64,000 nucleotides of DNA. Source: Symbiodinium natans. Lineage: Eukaryota > Sar > Dinophyceae > Suessiales > Symbiodiniaceae. Positions 47,763-59,364 of this stretch are shown here, piece after piece. Every line of letters begins with the position of its first letter. Position 1 is the stretch's first letter. The notes beneath the pieces were generated by a model that was not told where the DNA came from, searched no databases, and saw nothing but the letters and a program-made list of their open reading frames with translations. Both the position numbers and the translations under genes were made by a program. The stretch lies in contig CAJNDS010002512.1 of NCBI GenBank assembly GCA_905221605.1, positions 254,360-318,359 on the forward strand. The letters are read 5' to 3'.

Positions 47763-48160
47763 AGGTATGTGATGGAGAAGTTCAACCTCCCATCCGACCA
47801 GGTGCCAGTAGCGGGGCTGACATGCAACAGGTGCAGGTAAGTGAGTCAGGGGCGCACGCCTCTTCAGGCTCAGATTTGTGGTTTCCTTTGATGAAAACTG
47901 CTTGACAGCCGTGATGCAAAAGCGACAACGAACAGCTCGGTCATGTATTAATGAAGGCTCCCGGGCCTGAGCCTGAGAGCGGAGGTGCTTGCCGTGCATG
48001 CCCTGAACAGGCACACACTTATGTGCTCACACGGCGCCACTGCATCTCCATCAACGAGGGCTTCCGGAACCAGATCCGGCGGCTGGGCGGGAAAGCGCCC
48101 ACTCAGGGGCTTCATGCGGAGGCTAGTCCAGTAGGAGGACCCAACGAGGAGGCGATGTGA
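47763..48160 (+). CDS. Candidate exon pair with CxxC motifs
   Basis: Up to 47836 the frame reads YVMEKFNLPSDQVPVAGLTC and then NRC before a canonical GTAAGT donor. About 47981-48160, after GAGAG, reads GGACRACPEQAHTYVLTRRH and then CISINEGFRNQIRRLGG, to a TGA at 48158. The two CxxC pairs could form a zinc site across the splice, but only one of the possible acceptors keeps the frame. No family recognised. If real this would be the C-terminal end of a small protein or the last two exons of a longer one. Confidence 0.33.
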
Positions 48161-50057
48161 GGTCTACACGTGGACAGCACGGAGTGATCTTGTGAAGCGC
48201 GGATGCATCGTTTCTAGTCGGACCGTTGTGAATTGGATTGGGCTGCTAGAGTCTAGACAGGCCATGTTTCATCGTTGAGAGATAGAAGTGAGCGGCTAAG
48301 GGAGTACGAGATGCTTCACAGGGCCTGGCGCTCGAAGGCTTAAACTTGAAGCTCTTTGAAAGTTCAGTCGTGCTTCGAGTATCATTTTTCGAGTTGCGCA
48401 GCTTTAGCATGCCTTCATCAGGTGAAACGTAGTTGCGGTGCTGAGGTTCAGCTCCAAGTCAACAGCGGAATGCTGCAGGCCTGAGACTCCACGAGCAATC
48501 TGTGTGTGCAGAAACTCACCGGTATAGCATCTTGAGCAGGAGTGTGCGTTTGTTGCATGCATGTGGGATCGGCCGTTAAGGGCTCGGCTTGCTGCAGCGC
48601 ATGCATGATAGGATCCTCCAACCGCTATTTGTCGACATTTGATGAGCTACTGCGGCCATGCTTCTCCACGACCTTCTATGTGATTGTAGGACCAAAGAGC
48701 TGCAATGACCGTTTTGGGAAGCCCTGAGGCATTCCAGACTCAACCGCATGGCCAGAAGAGGCACGCCTCGAAATATGCGCCATGACCTGTCCAAGTCCAT
48801 CCTGACATGTCTCTCTCAACGACCACACCCATCAGCTATGATGGCTCTCACGATCTCTCATACCATGGCATCCGAGCCTCATGAATCATGAATGGCGGTC
48901 CAATACCTGGAGTTTTAGGGCTGTTTGTCGCGCCAGGGGCCTGGAGATGATGGACACCTCAGAGGGCCCTCCACAAGAGAACCCAATGCAGTGACCTCTC
49001 CGCTTTCGATTGCGTGGGCCGTGTTCAGAGAGGTGAGGTGTGCAGAGTCCAGAAAGTTCTTCCAATCTAGTTCCCCGTAATCTTTCTCTGCCGCTAACTC
49101 ATCTTTCCGGTTCCCGTTGAGTCCACGACTGGGGCCCTTGACCTGTGGTGACCGGTGGCCGTCACGCTGTGAGGCGATGACGGTGCGTAACATACCATTT
49201 CGTAGAGGCACACCCTGGGACTCGCTCAGCAAGAGGGCCGCTTTGGTCGCACCAGCTTGGTATTCATGATTTGGGGGCTTCCGAAAATTCTAATTTGGGG
49301 TATAAAAGGGGTACTCCTATTTTGGGAAATGCCCATTTACGACGGAACTTTCTGGCGAGCTTGTCTGGCGAATCCTGGGCAGTGCTTACCGTACACTCAT
49401 GCCACAGCAGCGTCCACAGCCTTGCAGGAGTGGACCCTGCGTTGCTAGTTTCACTTTACAGGTGATATGTCCGGCGTAGTCCCGGCGTAACGTGAGCCTT
49501 GTAATCTTCCGGTGTCTTAAAGTAGAAAACATGCCGTGGATAGGTGCAAAATACTAGTCGGTGTCAACGCAAAAACCGGCATTAGTGGGTAGCTCATGCC
49601 CTCCACATGGCTACAGCTACCTGGCACGCTCGCACGCACAAATCGTGCAAGCCATGATTTGCTCCTGTGCGGCCTCGACTGGGCAGATGGGATGGCGCAT
49701 ACTGCGAACCTCCCTGCCGTCAGTGATGGCGGCTGCAGGAAAGGGCCAGTGAGGCCAGGTAGACGCCACTCACAACAAGGTGCGTTGGTATGCGTAGGTA
49801 TGCGTAGGTGCTGAGTCAACTCCGTCTCACCGGGTACTAGGTCTGCCCCGTAGACGTCTCGCGACGGCCCATAGCGTTGACGCCTGGCAGGCAAGTCGTC
49901 AGTCCTCTCAAGTGCTGACAGAGCCAAACCAAATGGTGCTTGGTGCATTCTACAGATTCGCTCGGAGTGTTCAATGTGTTCAATCGAATTGAGTGGCGCG
50001 GCCGGCGTCAACATCGCAGTACTGCAGGAAGATACATCCTCATCTCAGTGCCACATG
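48161..50057. other. No convincing gene
   Basis: The frame 48600-48727 (RYLSTFDELLRPCFSTTFYV) is mildly coding-like. Other frames lack motifs. No repeats of note. Confidence 0.4.
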
Positions 50058-50221
50058 CTGCGGTCAGAAATCGAGCGGCACAACGCAAGTCACCTTTGCA
50101 GGTTGGCTGCGCAGCAGTCCAAGGTGTAGACTGACTTGCATGCAGATGCCAGGTCCTCATTGTGCGCAAAGAGGACGGCAGATCTCGAGGCTTTGGCTTC
50201 GTTGAATTTCACGAGGACTCC
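50058..50221 (+). CDS. RRM exon with RNP1 motif and an upstream helical exon
   Basis: 50153 to about 50218 (after CCAG) reads VLIVRKEDGRSRGFGFVEFH. RGFGFVEF is a textbook RNP1 strand, and the preceding basic segment is the usual loop 3, so this is the third strand of an RRM. The piece 50058-50123 (LRSEIERHNASHLCRLAAQQ, ending before GTGTAG) is a likely helical exon of the same gene. The exon runs into a long C tract, in which the open frame becomes meaningless polyproline. RNP2 and flanking domains were not found. It lies 5 kb from the other RRM pieces and may be a separate gene. Confidence 0.55.
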
Positions 50222-50261
50222 CCCTCCCCCGCCCCCCCCCCCCCCCCCCGCCCCCGACTCC

Positions 50262-50295
<34 letters not shown>

Positions 50296-50296
50296 A
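50219..50296 (+). repeat. C-rich homopolymer tract
   Basis: Nearly 80 bases of C broken by a few G, T and A bases, directly after the RRM exon. Base counts here are likely unreliable. Confidence 0.9.
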
Positions 50297-50831
50297 CCTG
50301 ACGAAACCATGGACAGGAGGTGCTTGGTGTTTAAATTGGCCGATTTAAGTAGCCCAGTCTATTTGCGGGGCCAGCAGTTCGGTCACAACAGTCACATCAC
50401 TTAACTCCGTCTACGCCAGGAATCTGATGCGCAAACCGCTCTGATGCCAGGGCCTGATTTGTTTTGCTGGGCGGCGCACAAAAGAAAAAGTGCCTGTTTC
50501 ACAATGCCGTCTTACTTCTCTGACTCCTTTGGGCAGGATTGTCCCGCGCCGTCAGGTTTTCGGACAGCCTCCTCGGCGGACGGGAGCTGGTCGTATCGAA
50601 AAGCACTCGGGTGCGCCTTCTGGACGGTTGCGTAATCGCTGTCTTAACCTAGGACTTTGTGTGGTCACTTTTTGTTGTTTTTGCCAAGTTTCGTTTAAAC
50701 ATGCTTAAACATAAGTCCTGGGTAAGATGTGCAGAGGCGATAAGTCAAAAGAAGAAGACCAAGGCCTGGCTGGCTGTGCGATTCATCATGGCTGGTAGAG
50801 TTCAGGGTTTGCACCAGATTCTCACACTTGG

Positions 50832-50940
50832 CTACTAATTGCTTAAGAACCCCAAAAAGATCAATAAACAAATCTTCCTTATTAAGGGGAATATAGGGAT
50901 TACTATTTTCCTTTTTGGGGGGTTCTTAAGCAAATAGTAG
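50832..50940. mobile_element. 109-bp MITE with 4-bp target duplication TTGG
   Basis: Terminal inverted repeats of about 29 bases: CTACTAATTGCTTAAGAACC at the left matches the complement of GGTTCTTAAGCAAATAGTAG at the right with one mismatch (plus a 2-base gap further in, within the C/G run). TTGG directly flanks both ends (50828-50831 and 50941-50944). No coding capacity. The superfamily is not determined from 4 bases of duplication. Confidence 0.8.
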
Positions 50941-53816
50941 TTGGTCCGTGCAGGACGCACCTGAAGACAAAGGAGCCGGCAAAGGGTGCGCGGCCTGCTT
51001 CTAGGATTGCCGTCCCACTGCTTGCTAAGTGATCGTGTGAGGTCCAAAGGCAAGGAGAAGATTTCGGAGAAGGGCAAAAGCAAAGGCTTCCTTTGATTCA
51101 TGTAGCTTCTGGCGCAAAGAGGACAAAGAGGAAGTGGGACAGGATGTACAGCTTTCGTGCGCATGTGACAACATTTGACATGGATGTTGCAGCCAAGTCC
51201 GGTTACTTCTGCGTAGGAGGACGGTCGGCATGCCACACCCTGCGATGTGCTGCGAGGTGGTGAAGAGAAGAAGGGTGGCAAAGGCAAAGGAGGCTGCAGC
51301 ATATCGTCCGTTGAGCCCCATCGAAGCTGAGCACGTGGTTCTCCGGTCGATATTCGGAATCTCTTCACTTTCCCAGCTGGCACAAGTGTAGCCATGCACC
51401 CCCAGCGATGGCCCCACCAGAGACTTAAACCTGCGACGGCATCAGCTGTAAGGCACATTCCAACGTAACAAGGCACAGCCGCAGCATTTGCTGTCCGGCT
51501 CCTTCGTGGAATTTGTGCCCCCCCCCCCCCACACCCGCCCCGAATGACAGGCAAAGACTCCTCCAGGCAAAGCCGAGGGAGTTGCATGCACGTGCGCCGG
51601 AGCCAAGAGCGCTCTGAAATGCTTTGAACGTTGGAACAGAGCACGTGATGGGCATGTCATGGCATGTCCGGGCTCGGCAGCTACGTCTAGCACCGTTTTA
51701 GGCCCCCGCCCATTTGCTTCGTTGCGGGAGGCGCCGGATAAACTTGGAGACCGCCGACAAGGAGCAGTCTGCAGAGCTTATTCGTAAGCTTCGTAAGCTT
51801 TACCATTGGAAGGGCAAGGAAATGAATGCCCTGTTTTCGAGCACTTCCCTATAGCTAAGTGAAGAAAAGCAAGATGGAGCTTTTGCAGAATGTCCCATCG
51901 GTCCGTGTAGGGTTTAGTCTCGACCGTGCGCCTGTTTCAGGTTGTTCCTCCGCGTCTGGTTGCATGGGTTTGCGGTTTGAAGTCAAAGCTCCCAAAAGGC
52001 TCCAAGTTGTTCTTTCTTGCCGCGCCTGGGGCTTGAACTTTGCCAGGTGATGTTAGCGGTCGTGTAGGTTTCATGCAGGTTTACAGACTCCCGGCAAGGC
52101 AAGTTCCGGGTATGAGCCACAAGCTGTGCATGGGTTTGTACAAGCTTGTGCATAGGTTTGCCTTTTGCGAAACCTTTCAGAACAATATCATTCTGCACGG
52201 ATCCTATACGCTCCCCCCCACCCACTCACCCCCGCGACGCTGGTAGGCTTCTGGGTCCGGGAAGAAAGTCCATGAATACATGGACAAAGAAGTTGTATCG
52301 AAGTCCGAGAGCGGGCTATAGGCAAAGACGAATCAAAGCTAGGTCAGGCCGAAAAGTAACCTACCGTCGCCAGATTGTCTTTGTCCCTGCCTCCGCTGCC
52401 GGAGAAGGGGAGGTGCGGGAAAGCCTGTGGATGCTTGTGGTTCTCCTAGGCCCAACAGCGGCAGATGTTTTTTCCCACACTTTGCACACACTTTGCAGGG
52501 TGTTTGTTTTAGGAATGCGTTTGGGGGAACATGCGCCATTGAGGTTGGGGATCGCTCCCAGGCATCCGGTTTGTAGCAGGCTTTTCTTCAACACGGCAGT
52601 TGGGTTCGGCCACCCCCTTGTTTGTTGCAAGAAGCTAGCTCGCTCACATTGTGGCATGCTGTGGCATACTGTGGGGCGACAAAGGCAGATTGTCAAGCAT
52701 CCGTCGCGAATGTGACAGACTGGAGGGTGCCGAGAAAAAAAAATGAAAGTGCAGATAGTACAGCGTGGCAACAGGGCAGAGGGGCCGGAGACAACCAAGT
52801 TCGTCAGACGGCAGAACGGGAGCATGGTGAGTGCTACAACAAACAGTCGCAGACCTGAGCAGTGAGCCGAAACTGTTTTGCGTTGCGTGGGTGAGGGGCC
52901 ATGACTTCTGGGCTTAGGGTTACGGGGTCAAGAGGTGACGATGGGGTGGCGATGGTTGAGGTTGAAGGAAGGGGTGCACGCTGTTTTCGCCGTCCCTGAG
53001 TGCCTAAGACTTGCTGCCAACGTGCTAGAGTCTGCTAGAGGAGGCAGACCAACTTTTGAACCTGAATTCGTTTGTATCCGGGGGGCTCAAATTTGAGATA
53101 ATCCTATGCCCACTCTGAGATGTGTGCTTGACCGCAAAGATGGTGAAGCCGAAGTGCACGTTTTCCCCCCAGGAACAGTTACTTGTAAGGCGAGGCTTGC
53201 GGACCAAAAAAAATGACATGCAGAGGGTAAGAGACCGGGGGTTCAGGTGGGGGGGTGGGGGGGGGGGGGGTAAGAAGCCCTCCACTCTGCTGGCCAAAGC
53301 CACAAGCCGAGCGGCGCCGAATACTGCGGCGGGCGAAGACGCCCGGGGCTTGTCGCAAGAAAGAAAAAAAGAAAAAAGGAAAGAAATAAAGAACGATAGA
53401 GCCCAAAAGTGCCTTCGCTCCGTCAGCACAAAGCTCAGCCCATTCGGTCAAGACTTCGACTTGGGGGAAGGGGTTACAGCGAAAGCTTTGTTCTTCAGCC
53501 TTGTCCCCAAGCCTCCAGAACGTGAGGGAAACGAGAGAGGGTGGGGAAGGAGAGGGAGGGTAGGACACGTACAATCCCGGCCACTCAGTAGCGAGCAGCT
53601 TGGAGGTGCCATCTCCGATACGACCGGAAGTTCTGGACCAGGTGACCCGCGCTTTGGGGGCAGGGGGGGATGGGGTTCTAAGGCCTCGTCGTAAGAGACC
53701 TAAACTCATTACAACGAGCATGTAGAATCACCCTCATGCCAGAACGCCCAGTCTCGCGATTGTCACAAGTGTGCCACGTTGCCACTTGCGGGGGGAGGGG
53801 TCCACCGTGCTTTCAG
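50941..53816. other. Unassigned DNA
   Basis: Long minus-strand frames (50835-51644, 53025-53721) and plus frames (53122-53694) are biased by C/G runs (C11 near 51520, G13 near 53260) and show no motif. A duplication of CTGTGCATGGGTTTGTACAA / CTTGTGCATAGGTTTG lies at 52122-52163. No gene is claimed. Confidence 0.45.
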
Positions 53817-54410
53817 GTGCCCGACCCGGTGCAGCCGGACATTCTAGACGAGGCCACTGAGACTTCGGAATCTTGATAAAACTTTTTATCGCATGTTAGT
53901 TGGCTGTCCGGGGATGCTGGTTGAGAAATCTTTGCCGAGCGCGGAGCGGAGGTGCCAGCCTTGGTGCGGCCGGACGTGCTAGACGAGGCTTGCTTGTCCC
54001 CCTAGCAAGGGCGCGGAACAGTGACGCACGTATGAATCCCAAGCACAGACATGTCACGATAGAGGTCTCGCAAAAGCATCCGCAATCCAGATCTCATAAG
54101 CAGAGTCTTTCCCAGAATTTGCAGCGAGGGCCACGCTACACATGCTATGCGTTGGGGAGGTGCCAGCCTTGACGCGGCCAGATGTTCTAGATGAGGTGCC
54201 GGCACACAGTCCAAAAGCTTTGCTTTGAAGATTCATGCCCTACCGTACGCTCGTGACAGAGTGGCGGTCGCTCAGGTGCCAGCTGCAGTGCGCCCAGAGG
54301 TTCTTGGCGAGGCGGGAATGTCACATGATTTTTTCTAGTTTGGGTCGAGCCCCAATGGCTCGGAGGTGCCAGCCGCGGTGCGCCCGGAAAGCCTCGAGGC
54401 AGCGCGGATT
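53817..54410 (+). CDS. Five spaced copies of a VPAxVRPDVLDEA motif
   Basis: After an AG in each case, GTGCC begins a repeat at 53817, 53952, 54160, 54276 and 54366. Translations: VPDPVQPDILDEA, VPALVRPDVLDEA, VPALTRPDVLDEV, VPAAVRPEVLGEA, VPAAVRPESLEAA. Many differences between copies are at third codon positions (CCG/CCA, GAC/GAT, GTG/GTT, CTA/CTT/CTC, CGG/CGC), so protein sequence seems to have been kept. The 50 to 170 bases between copies are unrelated and carry stops, so the copies look like duplicated mini-exons of a repeat protein. Family not recognised. Donor sites could not be fixed, nor the gene ends. Confidence 0.5.
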
Positions 54411-56472
54411 GGCACTGGTACCTTTTTGGGGGGCTTGGAGGGGTGTCATGTCACCAGCCACATTAAACGTGCCACCAATTCCTTGAAGAGCCCCTGCGAA
54501 CCGGCAACCCACAAACGAGTTTGTTCGTGCCTCGCATCATACATGTAAAGCGTGAATTGTGATCATGTGTGCCCTGTTGACTTCGGAACTTCGCGGCTCT
54601 TGTGTTGCGGCGATCTGCAGCGCTCATTCTGAGTGTGCTGTTCGAATTTGGTCATCGGGCATGTTGGGAAAGCTGTTGAAGCTGTCCTCATGGCCTGAGC
54701 ACCAGCCTATACATGCATGGGGTCCAGGCTTGTAAGCAGGAGGCGTGCGTGTTATGGGGATAGCTGAGGCATACTTGGAATCGAGAATCGCTGGTGCATC
54801 GTCTTGGGGCTGCGGTTGATCGTTAATCTGCCAAGTTTCAAGGTGTGCCGTCCAGCTAGCTTGACACAGGAGCCACCAGCCAAGCGCCAAAAGGTGGAGG
54901 AGGCAGCCTCCTTCCCCTCGTCTATTTAGGGTTCTTCTGAAAAGGTGATAATAAGATGCTGCAATTAAAGAAACTACAAAGGCTAGTAAGATCTGACATC
55001 GGCTTAAAGCACTCGCAGTTTGACCCGACCCTGCATGACCACCCGCTCAGGCCCTTAAGGTGCCCAATGATCCAGTGACCAGTATGTCTTTCGTCATACA
55101 TGACCACGGCACTTGCAGCCTCTGAAGGGATCGGTGAAATAGTACAGCTTGCGAAGGTCACGAAAGGAAGGGCGGGAGACGGCGATGCGGGCAGCATTGG
55201 AGCATGCTGGAGCAGACTCCTACCGACTTTGGGCTCAAACCGGAAGGTTGTTTGCCTAACTCATCCATCCCTGTGGCTGCGAGTGTGGGGTTTGGGGCCG
55301 GCAGGTAGTGGGTGCTCTGGATGCTGATGATGAGGGTTCCTTCTCATGGCTGAAGCTGGCACGAAACACTGTTGCTTGGGATCGCCACCACAAGAATTTG
55401 GGTATTTAACCAGGTATCTGGATATATGGGTGCCGGGCCATGGTTCCGTGGCTTCTGATCTACGCCTGGCTGCTTCCTTTGGCGGTAGCATTGCGGGACA
55501 GCAGCAACGGTAGCTTAAAGGCTGGGGCTGATGTTGTGCTCCGGTAGCTGATCTGCGGTTGAGAGGCTGAGGCTGCATGGCCTGGCATGGCCACTTGCTG
55601 AGAATTGCTGGCCGAATCTTGTCATGGCGAGATGCAAGATCCCCTGTAGCAAACCATGGATGAGCCTGCGGATCATACGTCGCACCTCCCAAAGGGATTC
55701 AGAAGCAAGCTTAGTCCTGACTCAGTGAGAACAAGACACTTCTGACAGCGTAGAGCCCCATAAACAGCACTCTGTGCCAGGGCCTGGACACCGAGGATCA
55801 GCAGGCACATCACTCGGAAGGCTGGAGTTGCTTTGAGCCTTGCCCTGCCTGGTATTGCTGTACCTGTGCGTGCCAAGACGGTCTGGAGTGTTCAGTTTGT
55901 GGTACTGTGCATGACAGGCTTACGAGAGGTTCTTGACACGTGTCTTAGGCTTCCTGGAACTGCGTTGCCCAGCCGTGCATCAACTTGCGGTCCCCAGAGT
56001 ACCCGTGCCGCCTTGTGTGGGTTCCGTGGCACGTGTCTGCAATCTCGTATATAAGCTCATTTCGGTTCATATTTCATAAAGGTATGGGCACGCTGGTCTG
56101 CTCTGCTTGTTTTACAGAAGCCCCGGCGCTTGGACAGGCCACAAGGCCGCTTTGCACAACGGGCAGGACCAGCAGGCCGATAAACCGCTGTTTTGAGCCA
56201 CGGGAGAAGCGGGTTCAGTATATGGAAAAAGGGCTTGCATGTAGGACTGGCAGCGGGACCAGAGACCTCGGAAACAGGGATCTTGAACAGAACCTTGCCT
56301 TCAATGCAATGCGCGTTGTGGAAATCTCATTATAATACAAAATATACAATGTATAGTATATAATATATAAAAAACAATAATACATAACATATCATATAGA
56401 ATATACAATATATCATGTACAAGATATCATACACAATATACAATTTGGCATGTTATGCATTGCCACGCCCAG
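54411..56472. other. No recognised gene
   Basis: The frame from the ATG at 55100 (TTALAASEGIGEIVQLAKVT) is coding-like for about 35 residues. Minus frames over 54922-55692 lack motifs. An AT-rich block lies at 56334-56447. Confidence 0.4.
56334..56447. repeat. AT-rich block of ATATACA-type units
   Basis: About 110 bases built from irregular AATATACA, ATATCAT and TATATAA units, sharply different from the GC-rich flanks. Confidence 0.85.
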
Positions 56473-56760
56473 TTTGTGCGTGGGAGGCGGGGCTCTCCAA
56501 CAAGCGTGCCGTGGATCCGGAGGATGACGAAATTCCACAAGGTGCCCATTCAGGGTTTAGGGTTGAGGGTTGAGGGTTGAGGGTTTAGGGCCCAATTTCG
56601 AAGTTGCATGTTTGCCGGCAGGCTCCAAAGTCCGTTGCTCAAAAGGGCCCAATTTCATCTGCAGTTGACAAAGTTCCGGTTTGTGTCTGACCCTCACCCA
56701 GCTGCACCAACAGAAGGCAGCAAATCGAAATCCGCGCGAGTTGTAGAATTCTTACCAATC
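56473..56760 (+). CDS. Candidate exons around a telomere-like array
   Basis: 56473-56541 (CCCAG before, GT donor after) reads CAWEAGLSNKRAVDPEDDEI. After the array, the piece from about 56623 to 56675 reads either APKSVAQKGPISSAVDKVP or, in the frame that keeps the splice phase, GSKVRCSKGPNFICS. A third piece from 56700 reads APTEGSKSKSARVVEF. All are charged and Ser-rich, typical of linker exons. No family is recognised. Continuity with the motif array at 53817 is possible but not shown. Confidence 0.33.
56553..56590 (+). repeat. Telomere-like array with TTGAGGG variants
   Basis: GGGTTTA, then three GGGTTGA, then GGGTTTA, starting 11 bases after the presumed donor at 56542. Confidence 0.92.
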
Positions 56761-58300
56761 ATGCAGTGCTTTCTATAAACCATGTTGCTTCGATTTGACC
56801 TAATCACTTTGCACATACTTTGCGCCCATTGGCCAAGTACCAGACGCACAACCGTTCAGGCTGTGCCCTGCATGCCGTGCTACTTCGGAACTTTAGGATC
56901 TTCGACACAAGTCATGTTTCGGATTTCGGACTGCTTGAAAGGAGACATGGGTGCATGGCTGTTTCCTAGCAGCATCGCAAGACTTGTCAGGCCGATGCGA
57001 GACTTTGAAACGGTGTTCTGTAGACATCACATCCAGGCGGTGGGAACTCTTCCACCGCGATCGTCGCAGATGCTGCCTCGGCCCACGAAAAGCAGCTCAG
57101 ACAAGATCAGGACTGAGGGACTGAGAGACTCGGAAGGTTTGGAAGTGTGAGTTGGCTCAGATCCCTGTCTCGTGTCTTCTTGGCCGAGTGGTACTTGTCG
57201 TTGCTTAGGATCTAGGGGAACAGTGCTTTTTACCGCCTGCAGGCGCAACTGCATTTTCGTAGAAAGTTTGTAATGTCCGCCAGCCCACAAGATCTTGCCT
57301 CCAGGAGGAAGTTGGATTTGGACTCTCGGCACTTTGGCTGAAGGCATGCCCGAGGATCGGCGAGCACGTGGCAGAAATGTGGGTGAGTTCGTTGACTGTT
57401 ATTGCCCGCTAGCAAAAGCTCCATGCCTTTCCCGCCCCACGTCCTGCTTCAGTAGCCTGTTGTCACCGTCATGGCCACCACTTGTTCCACCCTAAATTAT
57501 TCAATGGGGTGGCCGGGACACCATACATGTGGTGCTCAGGTCTTCTTCTTTTCCACCCTGGCTTGGGACATGTTCCTCTTGTGGATGCTGCTGTCCCCCG
57601 ATCCACAGGCACAGCTTGCGGGACGGTGTCTCGAGTCGGCGTGCTTTGATTTGATCAGACCCTGAGCAGTGGCACCCCTCCACTTCTCGTGATTGTAAGT
57701 TGGACTTCTTTTGTTGACGAAGTGCGCCCATTGCAGCATCGGCTGGCAGGTGCGCAGCTACAGTGTGAAGATCCACAGCTGTCATTGATTGCTGCCCTTA
57801 CTCGTCCCGAAAGCATAGCAGAAGGTTCCTGTTTAGGGGTTTTTTGGTCGGGATGCTGACCGAAAATCCTTGCGTTGAGTCTGCCAGCGTTCGCAAGTCT
57901 TCGGAAGCAGTGAAGGCGTTGGTTTGTGTTGCGGGCAGGGGCTGTAGCTTCGCAAACCAACGTGTTGCGGTGCTCCCTGCGGCTCCTCGCCTGTGTCGCG
58001 GAGTGCTGGGGTGAATTATAGGAAACTCATTTCCGCACGCGAACTTCGGTCTCGCAGACTGTCCCGCAAAGAACTTGCGTTGCTTGTGTTCTCGACTGCC
58101 GGCATTGCTTGACGAGGAACTTGAACATAACGCGGCCAGTCCTCCATGGTCGTACCTTATTGAAACTTTCCGTTGCAGTGTCCGCTTTCAGCGGAAGGGA
58201 TACCATTCAACAGGAATCTTTTCATGTGCTGCATGTCTTCGCAGACGCGCCAAATTTTGCTTAGGGCACCATTGTTTGTTGCCGATCGAATGCCATGCAG
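56761..58300. other. Unassigned DNA with weak exon-like pieces
   Basis: 57321-57396 (EEVGFGLSALWLKACPRIGE, ahead of a GTGAGT donor) and 57540-57608 (VFFFSTLAWDMFLLWMLLSP, hydrophobic) are coding-like but cannot be linked. Nothing else is recognised. Confidence 0.35.
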
Positions 58301-58425
58301 GAGGAACAATTGAGGGCTGTACAGAACTGGAGCACATATGTCAGACGAATGCCAGTTCTTGAGCAGCTTGAGATCTTCCTTGTTTGCACTCTTCTTGTGG
58401 GCCTTCTGGACCTAATGTCAAGAAA
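58301..58425 (+). CDS. Exon-like piece with one membrane helix
   Basis: After TGCAG the frame reads EEQLRAVQNWSTYVRRMPVL, then a hydrophobic stretch (LEIFLVCTLLVGLLDLM) and SRK. The charged amphipathic part followed by a helix looks like real protein. No family, start or partner exons could be assigned. Confidence 0.3.
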
Positions 58426-58490
58426 GTGTACAGCCCCCCCGCCCCGTCGTGAGGTATTTGCCTCTGCTGCAGCTGTTTAGAACATGACGT

Positions 58491-58539
<49 letters not shown>

Positions 58540-59364
58540 GGTGCGTGCGTGCGTGCGTGCTTTGCTTGGTGCCCTACCCACTCAGGACGATTAGCTCCTG
58601 CATGGCCATCTTCATGGCCTGGGCCGCAGTGCACAGCAGAACTTGAATTACAACTCAGAGCAAAGGCACGCCGGCACGCCGCTGGTCCCGTGGCCACCCT
58701 TCCCTAATCAACGTTAAGTTCATATTCAGAACCTGTGGGGGGGGGGGGTCTGGTTTGTAACCAAGGATCTCCGAAATGAGAAACCTTTGTACGTACCTGT
58801 GCGGTGTGCGGTGTGCGGTCAGAGTATGTAGCTTTCCGCGAATTGGACTGCGCATACGGGGGCGTTTAAAACATGATGTCAATGTCAACACTCTATCTTG
58901 AGATCTTCCCTCCCTGATTTGGTATGGTATTGTGCGTTGTGGATGTGTTTGTGTGTGTGTGTGTGTGTGCATGTGGTTTTCGCTCTGGGTGGCTTCAGCA
59001 TTTGTTAAATCTAGTCCGGGCTTGACACCAAGGTTCACAGCATGAGGGCTGAGGGGCTGACCTCAACCCCAAACGAAAGCCTCGCACACCCAAATCCGCC
59101 GTCGAATCAGAAGCTGCTCCCCTTTGAGGCCCTGTCCATCGAACACGCCGAGCTGGGACTCGTCAGGTGCTCAGCAGGATTGCCAGGATCAATAATCATG
59201 CCCGAGTACTATAACACGCCTCCCCAACCCGTGGATCTTATACTCGCACGCTTAGGTTGGACGAACTAGGAGGGAGGGGGGGTTCATCAGGGTTTGGGAT
59301 TTTGAGGGCCCTCGGCCCTCGGCCCAGGTTCCGAGCCCAGCAGATGTTGATGAATCCTCCTTTA
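58426..59364. other. Intergenic, with GT microsatellites
   Basis: (GT)n at 58492-58530 continuing into GGGT and GCGT units to 58560, and (GT)n at 58947-58970. A short frame from the ATG at 59042 (KLLPFEALSIEHAELGLV) is unassigned. Confidence 0.45.

Noticed and set aside
50136-50404. Proline-rich protein after the RRM exon
   Set aside because: The polyproline comes from the C tract, which is probably intronic; two frames give it equally.
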